Below, one piece after another: positions 12,881 to 24,709 of a stretch of 64,000 nt of DNA. Under the pieces are notes generated by a model. It was not told the DNA's origin. It saw only the letters and a list, made by a program, of their open reading frames with translations, and ran no database searches. A program made the position numbers and the translations under genes. The first letter of the stretch is position 1, and each line of letters opens with the position of its first letter. This stretch comes from Plectrocnemia conspersa (Eukaryota; Arthropoda; Insecta; Trichoptera; Polycentropodidae). The stretch covers positions 115,210 through 179,209 of the forward strand of contig VTFK01000487.1 of the NCBI GenBank assembly GCA_009617715.1. Direction: 5' to 3'.

Positions 12881-13138
12881 CCAAAATATGCCTCTTCTAT
12901 ACAATATTCTATGGAGTACTGGCAGCGCTTGTAGCGATATGCATGTGGGTCTTCTTCCAAACGATAGACCCCAGGACACCCACGTGGCAGTTGGGGGAGA
13001 GTATAATTGGCACCAACCCTGGTCTAGGTTTCCGTCCTCTTCCCCCAGATGACCAAGCCGAAAGCACTCTCATTTGGTACAAAGGAACCGATGACAACTA
13101 TGAATATTGGATCCAGTCTTTAAATGAGTTTCTGGAAG
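12881..13138 (+). CDS. nrv2: Gene B exon 2 (membrane helix and GLGFRP region)
   Basis: Acceptor tacattacag precedes 12881 and donor gtataaat follows 13138. The exon is phase 1 at both ends. It encodes the transmembrane helix, the juxtamembrane FFQTIDPR segment, GTNPGLGFRP and the start of the extracellular domain up to SLNEFLE. Confidence 0.95.
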
Positions 13139-14234
13139 GTATAAATATTATCTGATTTTTTATATATTATATATTTTATTGATCTTATGTTTTTTTTTTT
13201 ATAATTTCAGTATACAAAACTCCCGGATTGACGCCTGGAAGAGGACAGAACATCAACGAGTGCGGATATGATAAGCCTCCGCAGAAGGGACAAGTGTGTG
13301 ATGTCGATGTTAAAAATTGGAAACCGTGCGTAAAGGAAAACTTTTATAACTATCACCGATCATCGCCTTGTATATTTTTGAAATTGAACAAAATATACGG
13401 ATGGGTGCCTGACTACTATACAGACCCGAACCACTTACCTGAAAATATGCCAGACGAGCTGAAAGCGCACATAGCGCAGGTCAACGCTACGAATCCTCAA
13501 ATGGTACGAAAAACATCATTTTTATATTACAAGATCCTTTAAAACTGTTTAATTTCCAAAAAATATTTTAAAGTAACTCAAACATGTTTAAAATAAAAAA
13601 AAATTAATCAATAATTTATTATCGAGATCTTAGAGTAAATTATATTTCATAAAACATGTTTAACTTGCTACTTATTAAATTAAAAATATATAAAGAACAT
13701 CATTTTTATGCAAATTGTTCAATATGTATAAAATCTATAAAAAAAATCATGTGCAGAATTGTTTTAATGAAGATATATAATATACACGCGTATATTATAA
13801 TTTATTATTTTATGTAGTTTGACGGTTAAAGCATAATATACAGTAAATTGCTATGTTTAATTTATTTACTTTATTTATTATTACAGTTGAACACTATTTG
13901 GGTATCATGCGAAGGTGAAAATCCAGCCGATATTGAAAACATTGGCCCAATCAGTTACATACCGACTCGAGGTTTCCCGGGATATTTCTATCCGTACGAA
14001 AACTCTGAAGGATATCTTAGTCCTTTAGTAGCCATTCACTTAGTGAGACCAAAGAGTGAGTATATACCTATATGATCGAGTTTTTATTTTAACATATACA
14101 TTTTTAAACATGTCTTCTATATTTTTTCAGATGGTATTATCATCAACATTGAGTGCAAAGCGTGGGCACGTAACATTAAACATGACCGCCACGATAGATT
14201 AGGATCTGTTCATCTCGAGCTCATGATCGACTAG
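12881..14234 (+). CDS. nrv2: Gene B: Na+/K+-ATPase beta subunit, nervana type (5'-partial)
   Basis: Beta subunit of the Na+/K+-ATPase, a type II membrane glycoprotein that escorts and stabilises the catalytic alpha subunit at the plasma membrane. Four exons join cleanly (12881-13138, 13211-13503, 13887-14055, 14131-14234), giving about 273 residues to the TAG stop. Order seen: one membrane helix beginning AKICLFYTIFYG with the Tyr-x3-Tyr pair that packs on alpha, then the family motifs GTNPGLGFRP and STLIWYKGT, then PGLTPGRGQNI, then KLNKIYGWVP, and an immunoglobulin-like C-terminus ending HLELMID. All six disulfide cysteines are present (NECGY/QVCDV, KPCVK/SPCIF, VSCEG/IECKA). One N-glycosylation sequon is visible (NAT). 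The first exon, expected to carry the cytosolic tail ending FLGRT..SW, is not in the window, because exon 2 needs a phase-1 donor and none with that motif lies in 1-12,880. The symbol is by resemblance; nrv1 or nrv3 orthology is not excluded. Confidence 0.95.
13211..13503 (+). CDS. nrv2: Gene B exon 3 (first two disulfide pairs)
   Basis: Acceptor ataatttcag precedes 13211 and donor gtacga follows 13503. It enters in phase 1 and leaves in phase 0. It carries PGLTPGRGQNI, the first two cysteine pairs and KLNKIYGWVPDYY, and ends at NATNPQM. Confidence 0.95.
13887..14055 (+). CDS. nrv2: Gene B exon 4 (VSCEGENPAD to HLVRPK)
   Basis: Acceptor ttattacag precedes 13887 and donor gtgagt follows 14055. 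The exon starts LNTIWVSCEGENPAD, continues through GFPGYFYPY and GYLSPLVAIHL, and leaves in phase 1. Confidence 0.95.
14131..14234 (+). CDS. nrv2: Gene B terminal exon
   Basis: Acceptor attttttcag precedes 14131. The exon encodes NGIIINIECKAWARN and ends HLELMID followed by TAG at 14232-14234. It holds the last disulfide cysteine. Confidence 0.95.
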
Positions 14235-15690
14235 CACAAGATCTGCCTTATATTCTCAACAATGAATTTTGTAGTTAATTACCCCATCGGAATCTCAAAT
14301 TATTTATATAAATAATAATCGGTGTTGATATTTCTGTAAAAAAAATACATATTTTTATACTCATTTTTAAACACGCATAGTCAATGTGCAGTTTCTACAG
14401 TGCTATCGAGTAATAGTAGGATATTCTATAATGTAAATTCGGATACTTATATATATATATATATATTATACATATCTTCCATAAATGTCTCACATATCAT
14501 ACTTAAAAAATCAGTAAATTTTTGCTCGCGTCAAATGAAATTCTGCTTTATTTAAAATTGTTTTTTTTTTTCATATTTTAATTATCTTATAATTGCCATC
14601 CATTTACTTTATAAGCTGTATAAATTATTCCATTGTTTTACATTAGTTACATTAGGAACTTCTTGTGATTCAAGTACTCTTTACCAAGTATAAAATTAGT
14701 AACGATTATTGATTTTTTTTGCTCTATGAAAATTTTATTTTCGTTTCACTTACATTTATTTTTTAAATTGTAAAGTTCAAATGCCTATAATTAGCCTAAG
14801 TTATATCGGTTGTAAATTAATTATCTAATCATACGAAACTGCCAAAATTTTATAGAATTAGGTGCTGCTCCTTTTATTTTGTTTAGAATCTGCGCTTTCA
14901 CTAATTTATCACCGTGTCTAGTTTTACTCGTGCCTAGTCATTTCTCTGATATTGAATCTCAAATTAATCACAATCTTAGAAATAATCTTAAATATACAAA
15001 GTAATTTTTGATATATTTCATATTATGCAATTCATAAAGAAAATGACAATATTTTTATATATATAGGTATTTTAAAACGAACTGATATTATAATAGTGAA
15101 AGTCAGAACATATCGGCTAATTATATAAATCACATTTTCGTTCACAAATCGGCTTATTTTTATATAAAAAAATAATAATATTAGACCGATCGATCTTTGA
15201 AATGTTACAAATTTTTCTTTCTTAAAATAGCATTTTCCTTCTTTTTGCAATTTTTTTCGTTAATTTAAAAAATTATTTCAGTAATTTATTGTAGGGACAG
15301 TATTACTTTTACGTTAGTACAATATTGTTGATTTAAATAATGTAATGTTTATAATGTATAGTTATATAACTGTGAATGCATGAATGATGTTTTTTAAGGT
15401 GTAAGAGTAACTGAATAAAAAAAAGATTTCTCAAACGTAAAAGGATATAAATCTCCATTCAGATGAGTTGTACATAACGCAGTTCTCCTAAATTCTATAA
15501 GGCTAGATCATGCCTATGCATCTGATTGAATGCAAAATGAAACGATGGTGTTTTTTTATAAGAAAAGATAGAACAGAGAATGATTATTGTAGTTACTTTT
15601 GTAAAATTGTAACATGGACATTGAATACAAATCTGAATGTTGATGAAGAAATAAAGATTTCAATAAATTTGAATTATTGATAACGATTGT
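14235..15690 (+). other. Gene B 3' untranslated region (inferred)
   Basis: AT-rich non-coding sequence after the stop of gene B. The best poly(A) signals are two close AATAAA hexamers at 15650-15655 and 15662-15667, followed by a T-rich stretch, which suggests a 3' UTR of about 1.4 kb. A short (AT)n run lies near 14,450-14,467. The end is inferred from signals only. Confidence 0.45.
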
Positions 15691-18480
15691 TTTATTTATG
15701 ATTGACTTTTAACAACCTTTACTGTAAAAATATATAAACATACATTTCATATAAATTTTCATCTAAAACAGGGAAATGTTATAAAATACTAAAACTAGCT
15801 GAATAAAAAAAAATTAAAGACCAAATAAGCCATTTTTTAGTATATTAACATAGCCGTGTATATGTTACAGTAAAGCTATGTTTTTACTGCTCTAAGATAT
15901 CTATGAAACTCAATTGTCCATTTTCAATTCAAACCCAAATCTAACCTAAACAAATTAACATAATTAAAGTTCTAAAGCTAACTATATTTTTAAGCTTTCA
16001 TTATTAATAAATATTGTGGGATTTTGTCAAACGATGCAACTTCACAATTTTGTGAATCTCTAATCATGTCAAAATAGGCGTACAGGATCAATTGTGCACA
16101 AATAGTTTTACTGATACTGAGCAGTGAAATTGTAAATCAATTGTTTGAGTTAGTGGAATCATATTTATACTAAACGTAGTTAAATTTTACAAAATATTAT
16201 AAGTAAGTATTATGTTAAACTACTGATATATCTAAATTGAAGACCTTATATGAAAAAGTCCCGGACATTCTCTACAAGCTCCGTCAAGGAAAAAATCGTA
16301 AAACCACAAAAAAATAAAAGCATAAATATCACCACTTTTGGAAAAAACTAGCAATGTCAAAACATTTTGTATGAAGAACTACCAATAACCAAAACAATGG
16401 TGGTTCTTTACATTAAACTGACTAAACAATGCATGTATAAATTTAAAACTTTGAACTAAAACTAAAATTTTACTTTGACTTCGCAGCCAGAAAGACTGTG
16501 ATGGGCGAGTATCGTTATTCTACAAGCAGTGGTGGAGAAGCTGGCGGAGGGATGATTCCAATCCTGATTAGTGTGGCAACGACAGTATAACTCTCTGCTT
16601 CAGTGCTCGTACGGTGGAGTCCCTTTCAGGATGTGTGCGTCTATGACTGTATGTTGTCCACGGGTGGGCAGTGTCTGCTAGTGTCTGCAGTCTCCTCATT
16701 TCAAACCAGCCTTTAGTATTCTGGGGTGCAAATCTTGCTGACGAATCAAAATCTTACAAGGATCATCCAGACAATCGTTGCACTCGCTTCTTAGAACAAC
16801 GAAATATGTATATGCCTTTAGAAAGTGACATTTTCTTAATGTACTTCTCTGAGGTCAAACTGTGCAATGGGAATAAAGTGACCGGAGAATCCTTGCGTGT
16901 TATTTATATAAAAAAAATTCTAGTCATAACGAGGGCTTTTGTGTGGTCCAATCTTTTACACTATTGACTAGTTTATACTTATTGATGAATGATTATTTTT
17001 GATCACAGTCATTAACGCGAGTTTCAAGAATAAGATACCCTACAATGTGAAAAAAAAAATTTCTCACATTTCGTGTAAATATAAATAATTTCATATAAAA
17101 GTTCTATATTCCTCGATTCTGTTAAATAAAAAATAATCACAAACACAAGAGTGGTATTAACCTTTAAAAGTCCAAGGGCATGTATGTCATACTTTCCAAT
17201 TTTTGAAGCCATTTTAAATGACTTAATAATGAAATTTCCAGTATTTTATTTCGTTAGTATCGGAGATAATTTTTAATTAGTTCGAGTTTTGAAAAAAATC
17301 TATCGCCTGGCAGTGTTAAAAATATTCTAATGGCAATGGTAAAATTTGGGAAGCATACTATTAAATCTACATCTACGATATTTTATATTATTGGTAAGAC
17401 AGTATTTTAATTAATAACTGGATACCATCTAGATCTCTTTTTGACATGTTTGTTTTGCCTGACTGGAACTTTACATCTAGCTCTATACAATATTTTTTTA
17501 ATGTAGCATTTCTTTAAATTATACAAAAAAAAACTTAATATCTGCTAATTTATACCTTTGATTAAGGGAATTGCTCATGTGATCTAAAAAAGTGACTTTT
17601 TAATTTGGCGAATTATAGGAAATTCATTAACATTCACCATTTTTTTTGCATCATATAAATTTTAATTTTTTAATGCATTGACGCGTTCAGCTAAGGTTAT
17701 ATTTGGGTTATAATTCCAATATTAAAAAAAATATGTGTAGCTGTGCTACACATATTTGGCTCTTTTGATCCAAAAGTTTGCTGACCCATGGCTTAGAACA
17801 AATTAACCCTTCCTAATAATTTCGTTTTCTAATAAAGGAAATCTTACATGAACAGAGCGACCATAAAATAATTTCAAGAAAGACGCAAAAAAGCATGATT
17901 TAATAAAACAAACTATTGTCAAAAAATAATCTGGGATTCTTTTGATGAAGTGAATTGACATTTTATAATAAATAAGTCACAGGTTATACTACTATATTTA
18001 GGGTAAATTCTAATGATAAAAAAGAAAATCTTATTATTTGAAAATAGACTAAAGGGTTGGATTTTAATATAAAAAAATAAATTATTCTCACCGCTGAGAC
18101 AGGAGCATTCAATTTGCTCTCGGGGTAATGAACTGTAAGGTTAAATTATTTTTTGACTACAAGCAGCAAGCTACGTCCGATCTTGGACACGTCAAGACAA
18201 AGATCTACAACTGGTCGACCGACAAGTAATTAATTATCTTGTCGACCGATCTCAAAAGAGCTGATCCGGCCTTCATATGTGTTATTCTATTTATTTCGTT
18301 ATTCTAATGCATTAGCGTGTCTGATATTGTACTTAAATTTCAATAATCTTACATAATAATATTGTAAAAAAAATGGAAAAATACCATAAACAACTGTATT
18401 CTGTAAAGCATATTTTCGATGTAACGTTAGCGAGCGTTTATCTGCATTGTAACTGAAAAAGCACATCACTATTAACAAAT
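15690..18480. other. Intergenic region between genes B and A
   Basis: Apart from repeat R2 and a 25 nt perfect hairpin at 17731-17755 (atatgtgtagc/gctacacatat), this is AT-rich sequence in which I see no gene. Confidence 0.6.
16230..17210 (+). repeat. Dispersed repeat R2, copy 1
   Basis: Contains blocks found again at 28,200-28,380 (attgaagaccttatat, atatcaccacttttggaaaa, tatattcctcgattctgtta) and at 40,815-41,250 (agaacaacgaaatatgtata, gcctttagaaagtgacat, aatccttgcgtgttatttat, taacgcgagtttcaagaata). A short open frame across it encodes nothing recognisable. Class unknown. Confidence 0.55.
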
Positions 18481-18589
18481 TCGCTTTGAACGGGTATCCG
18501 GTCGCGGCGTGGTAGCTTTTCATTGCCGTCCCGTCACAATACGCTTCAGTACTCTTTTCTTATTTCCGTCCTATTGTCTGTTTTTTCCG

Positions 18590-18598
18590 TATAAATAG
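18590..18598 (+). promoter_or_regulatory. TATA box of gene A
   Basis: tataaatag lies 70 bp upstream of the ATG at 18660, inside a locally GC-richer block (18,480-18,740). A start of transcription is expected about 30 bp downstream, near tcgttctgcacaca (18,611-18,624), giving a short 5' UTR. The other promoter identified in the cluster (gene C) looks TATA-less. Confidence 0.6.
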
Positions 18599-18659
18599 AC
18601 CGTATTTCGATCGTTCTGCACACACAACAACAATAGTCTGCGATAAAAAGTTGGCAACG

Positions 18660-18738
18660 ATGACCGCCGACCTGAAGGGAGATCCCGAGGAAATCATCCA
18701 CGCGAATCTAGTCAGAGACCGGAAAACCCTGGCAAAAT
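18660..18738 (+). CDS. Gene A exon 1 (cytosolic tail)
   Basis: Begins at atggcaacgATGACC context and ends before gtgagt at 18739. It encodes MTADLKGDPEEIIHANLVRD and RKTLAK, and leaves in phase 1, like exon 1 of gene C. Confidence 0.85.
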
Positions 18739-21700
18739 GTGAGTATCCTGTCGAAAAACGTGACCCGGAAAACGCTCGACCGAGATTCGGGTCAGCCTTT
18801 TAAAAATCTATTTTCACCCGTGATCACACGTCGCCTTTTATTATCGAGTGTTCTTTTTCCATCTGGATTCTCGAAAGTCGCGTGTAAACAACATAGTGTT
18901 TAGCAATAGTTTGGCAGATAGTTCCCACAGAACTAAAATATGCTAGCTATGTAGGTATTGAAATCACGACGTATTTTTAAATTGCTCGAGAAACGCGAGC
19001 TTAAATCGAGTCGTCGAGTTTCAAACTCTGCTATAACGTTATTCAAAAGCTCTGAAAAATTTCAAAACAACCTTTTTATTTTTTTGTTCGTTTCTAATAG
19101 AAATATATACATGATACCCATTTACGGCTGGTTAAATCTCTGTCATTGGGAGGACAGAAACTCTTTTACTCATTCGTGTTATTCTTCAACCAATTGGAGC
19201 TGATTGGGCGTAAATAAAATTTGCATGAAATTCCATTTGTAAAATAAGTATCAAGTATCAATTAAATGGACTGTGTCAATTGTGATATTTTACTTTCTTC
19301 TACGGAACCTTCTATCGTCAGTCCATGCGTCAATTATATATGTATCGCAGACTCGCAGTTACCCATAAGCAGTGGCGTAGCTATGGGGGGGCGGAGGGGG
19401 CGAACCGCCCCGGGCGGCAATTGCTTGGGGGCGGCATATTCGCAATGGGATCGTCTAGTGTGGTTCTTAACCCTAAATGCACTAAAACATATAAATATCC
19501 ACGAATAACAAGACATGTATTTTGACAAAACCCACTTTATATTTAGAGCCTTTATTATAATTGGAATGTTTTACTGGACTATTTTTTTTATATATTATTC
19601 ATACATTTATTATTTATTTATTTATTAATTTTTAATAAGACTTCCGTTGTAATCTGACAGGCGTAAGCCCGATGCGTTACACCGGGCAAATCTGTACCAG
19701 CTGAGTAAATCAATCACACATAATGATTACCTACAAGTAAATATTAACCACGAGACTGAAATTTTGGGTATCGTTGACATCTATATTATTAATAATAAAT
19801 TATTATGTGATATATAATTTATAATCAATAGATGTCACTGCAGCTTGGGCAGTTTTTTTAATAAAAGCGCATTTTTATAAATAAAAATTTGAGTGCCGCT
19901 GCCGGGATTTGAACCCGCAACTTCAGAGTTACTAGTTTGAGACGTTACGGACTACGCTATTCCGTCCTTAAATCTTAAAGCTGAAGAAGCTCATTATTAT
20001 AATTTTTATACATTATATGTACGACCTAGCTCTATTTGTATTAAGTACCACGATATTCATCCATGAGATTAGGAAAATCTAGGAAAACCTTATTTGTGAT
20101 GATCGATCGGAATTAAATATTAACGACCAATTGTGACCTCCCAGATTTTACAAACACAGTTTTTTATGAGATTTGAACCCAGGTCTTCCTGGTATGGGGC
20201 ACCAACACGCCACTGCTCTATAATGTTGGTAAATTTGTATCGCTCTCTCATTCAATTGCTTTCAATTGCGATAATATATAATTAAATGAGCGTATCTGGC
20301 TTCTAAACGATATCCAGTGTCATTTACTAACGTTCTAAAGCTGCCACAGTAATTTAAACAAATATGTAAAATGTCTAATAAAAATAATACTGCTACAGTA
20401 TTATTCTATTATATGTTGTATATATGGTGATTAGAGAGATCGGCGGACGAGGCGCCGCCGGTCGTAGCTTTTCTGTAGAGATCCGCCAAAGGTGTTGCCC
20501 TCCGCCGCCATCACGTCAATGAATAGTAATCGTAGGGAAAATAATTTAAAGTTAAGCTACCAAAGACAAAAGTAATTGTCGTAAACTACTCAATGTATAC
20601 ACATTTTAAAACAATGTAATAAATAATAAAGATGCAATATTATGATTTATAAATATAATAAAAATTAGTGTTATTATAAATTGTTGGCGAATTGATTGAA
20701 AAATAAAGTCAAAAGGAACTGAACACATTTTGCAAAAATACGCCTTGTCACAAAAAATGCATTATACCTATATATATCTCCCAAATTATATATAAGTGTG
20801 AATCAGACTTTAAAGCAGTGCGTAATTTTACACGTAAATTAGGTCATCATGCAGTGAAAAAATGTTAAGTATTACTCGGATATATTTAATGTATTTTTAT
20901 CTTCTTATGACTTGACACTGCATTTTAGAGAGTTTTGGACCCTGACGACTCAAATATGCGTCACGGAAATAAACATAGGGTTTACGTATGCCACTCGCGA
21001 TTGATAGTTAAGCGTGAGCATTAAACATAGGCGTTTTACTCTCTGCTTTATGCATAAACAACTATGACATCACCGATGATCGTATAAAACCTTCAAACGA
21101 ATTAAACGCGGCTCTTAACCCAAATAAAAAGACATCAAAATATTAATTATGTAATAATTACTTACGATAAAGTTATTTAGTGCTTGACTAACTACTACCT
21201 GTTATGGTGTATTTTAAATATGGCGCCATAAATCATATCCGACCGTTCGTGCTTAACGAAGCATGCGGTAGTGATGTGACAACGCGAGAGCATTACTATT
21301 TAAAGTAACAATATAACTGATGCGGTACATAACTTTAAATTCAATTCTATTATAATACTTGAATGTTAATATGTTGTTTTACTAGAATATATACTATGGC
21401 AATACTCCCAATACTCATTCAATAGGTTACTGAAATTCCCAACGAGTATTTTTTAATTAAAGAGAGAATTTTTATTTTAATCAAAAAATATTTATCTATT
21501 CTTCATTGTAGCATACACTACACCAATTAAAGCCGGTAAATTCGAACACAATTCCACGTTGTAAAACGTTATTTAAACATAGGTGTTTTATGAATCAACC
21601 CTCATGAAAAATCTTTATATGAGAACACATAGCAAATATAAATATTTACCAGACTTTTCAAAAAGCGAATAATGAATCTTTTAAAAACGTTACCATAAAC

Positions 21701-24700
21701 ATAAATTAACCTTTAGTCGTTTTTCCTTATGAAACAATATAATAGTACTTATTAAAATGAGCAGTTAAGAAACCCTATAGCATTTCCGTGCTATACCGCG
21801 TGACTGTTAATAAACCCGATGGTGGCCTTATCGTCTGCAAAAATGGGCAACAACGTTTTGCTACATAAATCCTCGCTGCGTCACATTACTGTGCTATATA
21901 GTCCTCGTTTTAACTAGATTCGTTACATATTATTATTAATGGGGTGTTCGCTGTTCTAAGCAACGCTCGCTTGCTACTGCTCGTTTGCACCTAACATGTA
22001 TGTAGCAAAACGATGTTGGCTGCTTTCGTAACCGTTAAGGCCAAATCAGCAATGTGTCGCAGCGAAGAATACATAATCATTGCTTTTAGAGCGTGGCTCC
22101 ATCATTCTAAACAAATAGCAAAAATTATTCTTGAAAAAAAAAAACAGATCTTTAAACAACGATTTGTTCGTAGGTATGTTTCTTTATTCAAGAAGATCAA
22201 ATAAATTTAAATAGATGGAATTTAAACAAATTGTTTTTAGAAAATCTGCACAACTCACATATATCATTGATATGAATAGCGCTTTACTACTATTTATTTT
22301 AAAAAACTAAACTACTACTTGAAAGTATCCGTTTCATAGTGAAAATGGTGCTATTTTTACATATTTTATCAGTTGCAAAACGTCGGTTTGCTATTCAAAC
22401 CAAATTCTAACCTAAATGAATTAACCAAATTCAAAAATTATAATTTGAAGGTGGGGGGAGGGTAGGTGAGAGCATTTTTAAACTTATAGTGCAAAGTATT
22501 CAAGTGGATAGTATAAAATTTAGAGTGGAAATTATTAAATGTTTAGTGCAATAATATAGTTCCTTTACGCTAGTAGAAATATATACCCACCAGTGAAAAT
22601 GTGTTCGGATGTGATTACACTGAAACAGTGAGTGAAGTTATATTCATACTAATGAATAAATAACTTCACTTCAAAATTAAAGAAATATCATCAGTACGTT
22701 CTTTAATAATCAAAGCTAAAAATAGTCCATATATATATCACACAATTTGAAGTTAAAAAAACAGAATGTTACAAACGAAGCCATGACGTATAATAAAAAA
22801 CTTTCAAGAAAAACCGCTCGAGCCGATCCAAGTAGTGCAAAAATTGCATCTAAGTAACATTTGACAAATTTAATTGTATAAACATAAATAAAACCACTTG
22901 CCGTTAATACGTTAACCTTATATTGAAATTCAGATACTGAATCCCGAAGACATTTTTTGGAAAACGTTCCAATCCCCTGAGAATGAATCCATTTTTTATA
23001 AATGGAAATTCGTTTCAAATTCATAGTACGCCTTCATAAGATACAGTTTGCTGGAAATAGCAATGGTTCACAGAAGTTTCACTTCCAGCGGAGATTTAGC
23101 ACTTTTGGTCCGATTAGGTGAGAGATCATCAACTAGCACAATAGATCAGTAAGTATTTGTCACTGACTAATACCTGAAAGACTAGGGTTCGAATCCCATA
23201 ATCACCCTAAAAATCGGAATTAGTGATTATTACCTAAGTATAATTACAATCGATTAATACAGAATTTGTTTTATTTAAATCTCACAGATGAATAATTAAA
23301 AAAATTTGAACTAGTGACATCTATTGATTTTAAGCTGTAATATCCTGTATTGTGTTTGTATTTATTCCATTGCATCGTATTGGACTAACGGCTGTCATGT
23401 TTCAATGGATGATTATTAGATATCTAATGTTACATTTTTTTTTTCATTTTTTTGTTAAGCAAAAAAATAGGATGTTTATATTTTTCCTTATATAGTGTGA
23501 TTTTATACTATAATAAAATATAATTAGAAGAAAGAAAGAAAATTTTTCATTAATTCTGACATGCCAGAATAAATACAGTGTACGGTATACAATGTTCTTT
23601 CAATATAAACTTTGGACGATAAAAATAACTCTTTTATTGTGTTGCCAATGTAAATATAACATTTCACCTCTTACACATGAAGTTAATTTGAAAGAAGTGG
23701 TACTGATGTTTTTTTAGTATATGTATGTATATTTATATATGATTATTTTATTTCAGCATATGGCTCGTTCATCATTTGTATGATCATAGTATTAATCTTC
23801 ATCGCCTCTTTGATTGGAATATTCGTTTATCAGTACTATGTAGCTCAAAACATGAGGGAACCAGCACTTAGTATAGAACCAAAAGCCGACAACAATCTCA
23901 TATACATAGATGCGAGAAGTGACAATAGTTTAAAGGCTGTAGAGAGTCAATTAGAAAATTTTTTCAAAGGTATATTTGGTATATATTAAAGGAATACACT
24001 TAAATATTTATGTAACTATGCATCTGCCTTCAGGTTATCAACAACAAAGTGCATCTTCTTACCCTGAAAGGAACTACACGCAGTGCGATTACAGCCACGA
24101 AAAAGGACCGGGACAATTTTGTATTGTTAATCCTTCAATATACCCATGTATATCGGAGAATAGGTATGGATTCACCAAAAGATCTCCATGCGTATTTTTA
24201 AAGATCGATAATGGTCTAAAATGGACGCCAGAATGTTACAATACCACTGAAAATCTGCCGTCCGATATGCCGCAGGCTTTGACTGATTTTATCTTCAAGG
24301 AAAAAAATAGAAATAGTAAACTGGTATGTATTCATTGATTTGTTATAATATGTACAATCTAATGACTAAATATTATTTTAGTTAAATAAAATCTGGATTT
24401 CCTGCAAAGGAGAGAGCCCAGAAGATGAAGACAATATTAAATTAATTAAATACTACCCCACAAAAGGTTTCCCAGCTTACTATTTTCCAAAAGAAACCCT
24501 CGATACACTCAGTCCGATAATTGCAGTACATTTTGAAAATCCGAAATGTAAGTTATAATTTAAAATAATATAATAATGTATTATTATTTATATTTAATTT
24601 AATCATTCTACATAAATTTCCAGTGGGAGTCCTATTAAATGTCGAATGTCGCATTTGGGCCAAAAACATAATCAAGGATAAAATCTCTTTCAAGCTTCTC

Positions 24701-24709
24701 GTAGAATAA
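18660..24709 (+). CDS. Gene A: divergent Na+/K+-ATPase beta-like protein (complete)
   Basis: Five exons (18660-18738, 23757-23969, 24034-24323, 24382-24547, 24624-24709) splice to 834 nt, exactly 278 codons with TAA, so 277 residues. It has a 26-residue cytosolic tail, one membrane helix (about residues 28-52, SFIICMIIVLIFIASLIG) and an extracellular beta-subunit domain. The six disulfide cysteines are kept (TQCDY/QFCIV, YPCIS/SPCVF, ISCKG/VECRI), as are GFPAYYFP, LSPIIAVHF and NVECRIWAKN. Sequons are NYT and NTT. It lacks the LGR..SW tail motif, the Tyr-x3-Tyr helix pair and GTNPGLGFRP. It is closer to the divergent beta-like paralogs of insects than to nervana, and whether it partners the pump is unknown. 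The start is the only ATG before a perfect phase-1 donor, in a GC-rich exon just after a TATA box. Confidence 0.9.
19640..20232 (-). repeat. tRNA-derived SINE copy (- strand) with a second tRNA-like insert
   Basis: Read on the - strand, a B box (gggttcaaatctc, 20168-20180) lies in a tRNA-like head. It is followed by tccgatcgatcatcacaaat, ttcctagattttcctaatct and, further on, a tgtaacgcatcgggcttacg tail. Inside it, 19890-19968 holds another tRNA-like sequence on the - strand with a perfect B box (gggttcaaatccc, 19904-19916) and an A-box-like tagcgtagtcc. Its acceptor arms do not pair, so it is SINE-derived and not a functional tRNA. Confidence 0.55.
21770..22125. mobile_element. MITE with long inverted arms, copy 1
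   Basis: Inverted arms of about 90 bp: ggccttatcgtctgc...caacaacgttttgctacat on the left and atgtagcaaaacgatgttgg...accgttaaggccaaat on the right. Between them is the core tgttctaagcaacgctcgct / ctactgctcgtttgcaccta. The same plan is seen at 51,920-52,235. No transposase is encoded; exact ends are not set. Confidence 0.55.
23094..23420 (+). repeat. tRNA-derived SINE, best-preserved copy
   Basis: Head with an A-box-like region and a perfect B box gggttcgaatccc at 23185-23197, then cggaattagtgattattacc, caatcgattaatacagaat, atctcacagatgaataatt, and a tail with agtgacatctattgatttta and cgtattggactaacggctgt. Homologous blocks occur at 2,280, 3,225, 19,640-20,232 (- strand) and 42,728. Confidence 0.6.
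23757..23969 (+). CDS. Gene A exon 2 (membrane helix)
   Basis: Acceptor ttatttcag precedes 23757 and donor gtatat follows 23969. Phase 1 at both ends, as in gene B exon 2. Encodes the helix and a short stalk ending LENFFK. Confidence 0.9.
24034..24323 (+). CDS. Gene A exon 3 (first two disulfide pairs)
   Basis: Acceptor tgccttcag precedes 24034 and donor gtatgt follows 24323. Enters in phase 1 and leaves in phase 0, like gene B exon 3. Encodes NYTQCDYSHEKGPGQFC, SPCVFLKI and LPSDMPQAL. Confidence 0.9.
24382..24547 (+). CDS. Gene A exon 4
   Basis: Acceptor tattttag precedes 24382 and donor gtaagt follows 24547. Starts LNKIWISCKGESPEDED and leaves in phase 1, matching gene B exon 4. Confidence 0.9.
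24624..24709 (+). CDS. Gene A terminal exon
   Basis: Acceptor aaatttccag precedes 24624. Encodes LGVLLNVECRIWAKNIIKDK and ends KLLVE with TAA at 24707-24709. It is shorter than the B and C counterparts. Confidence 0.9.

Larger units (their letters stand above)
18739..23756 (+). other. Gene A intron 1 (5.0 kb)
   Basis: Bounded by gtgagt and tttcag. Besides the listed repeats it contains: a G/C-rich gtggcgtagctatggggggg block at 19,376-19,450 that looks like the end of a transposon; a GC-rich string at 20,425-20,510 (gatcggcggacgaggcgccg); and a fragment at 22,330-22,650 related to the palindromic element family (ggtttgctattcaaacc, gtgaaaatgtgttcgg). No gene is recognised. Confidence 0.6.

Noticed and set aside
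18958..19203. 81-codon open frame just after gene A exon 1
   Set aside because: Inside intron 1 with no conserved sequence and no required junction. The splice from 18,738 to 23,757 is fully in frame.
19890..19968. Functional tRNA gene on the - strand
   Set aside because: A and B boxes are present, but the acceptor stem does not pair and the anticodon arm is not well formed; better explained as a tRNA-derived SINE head.
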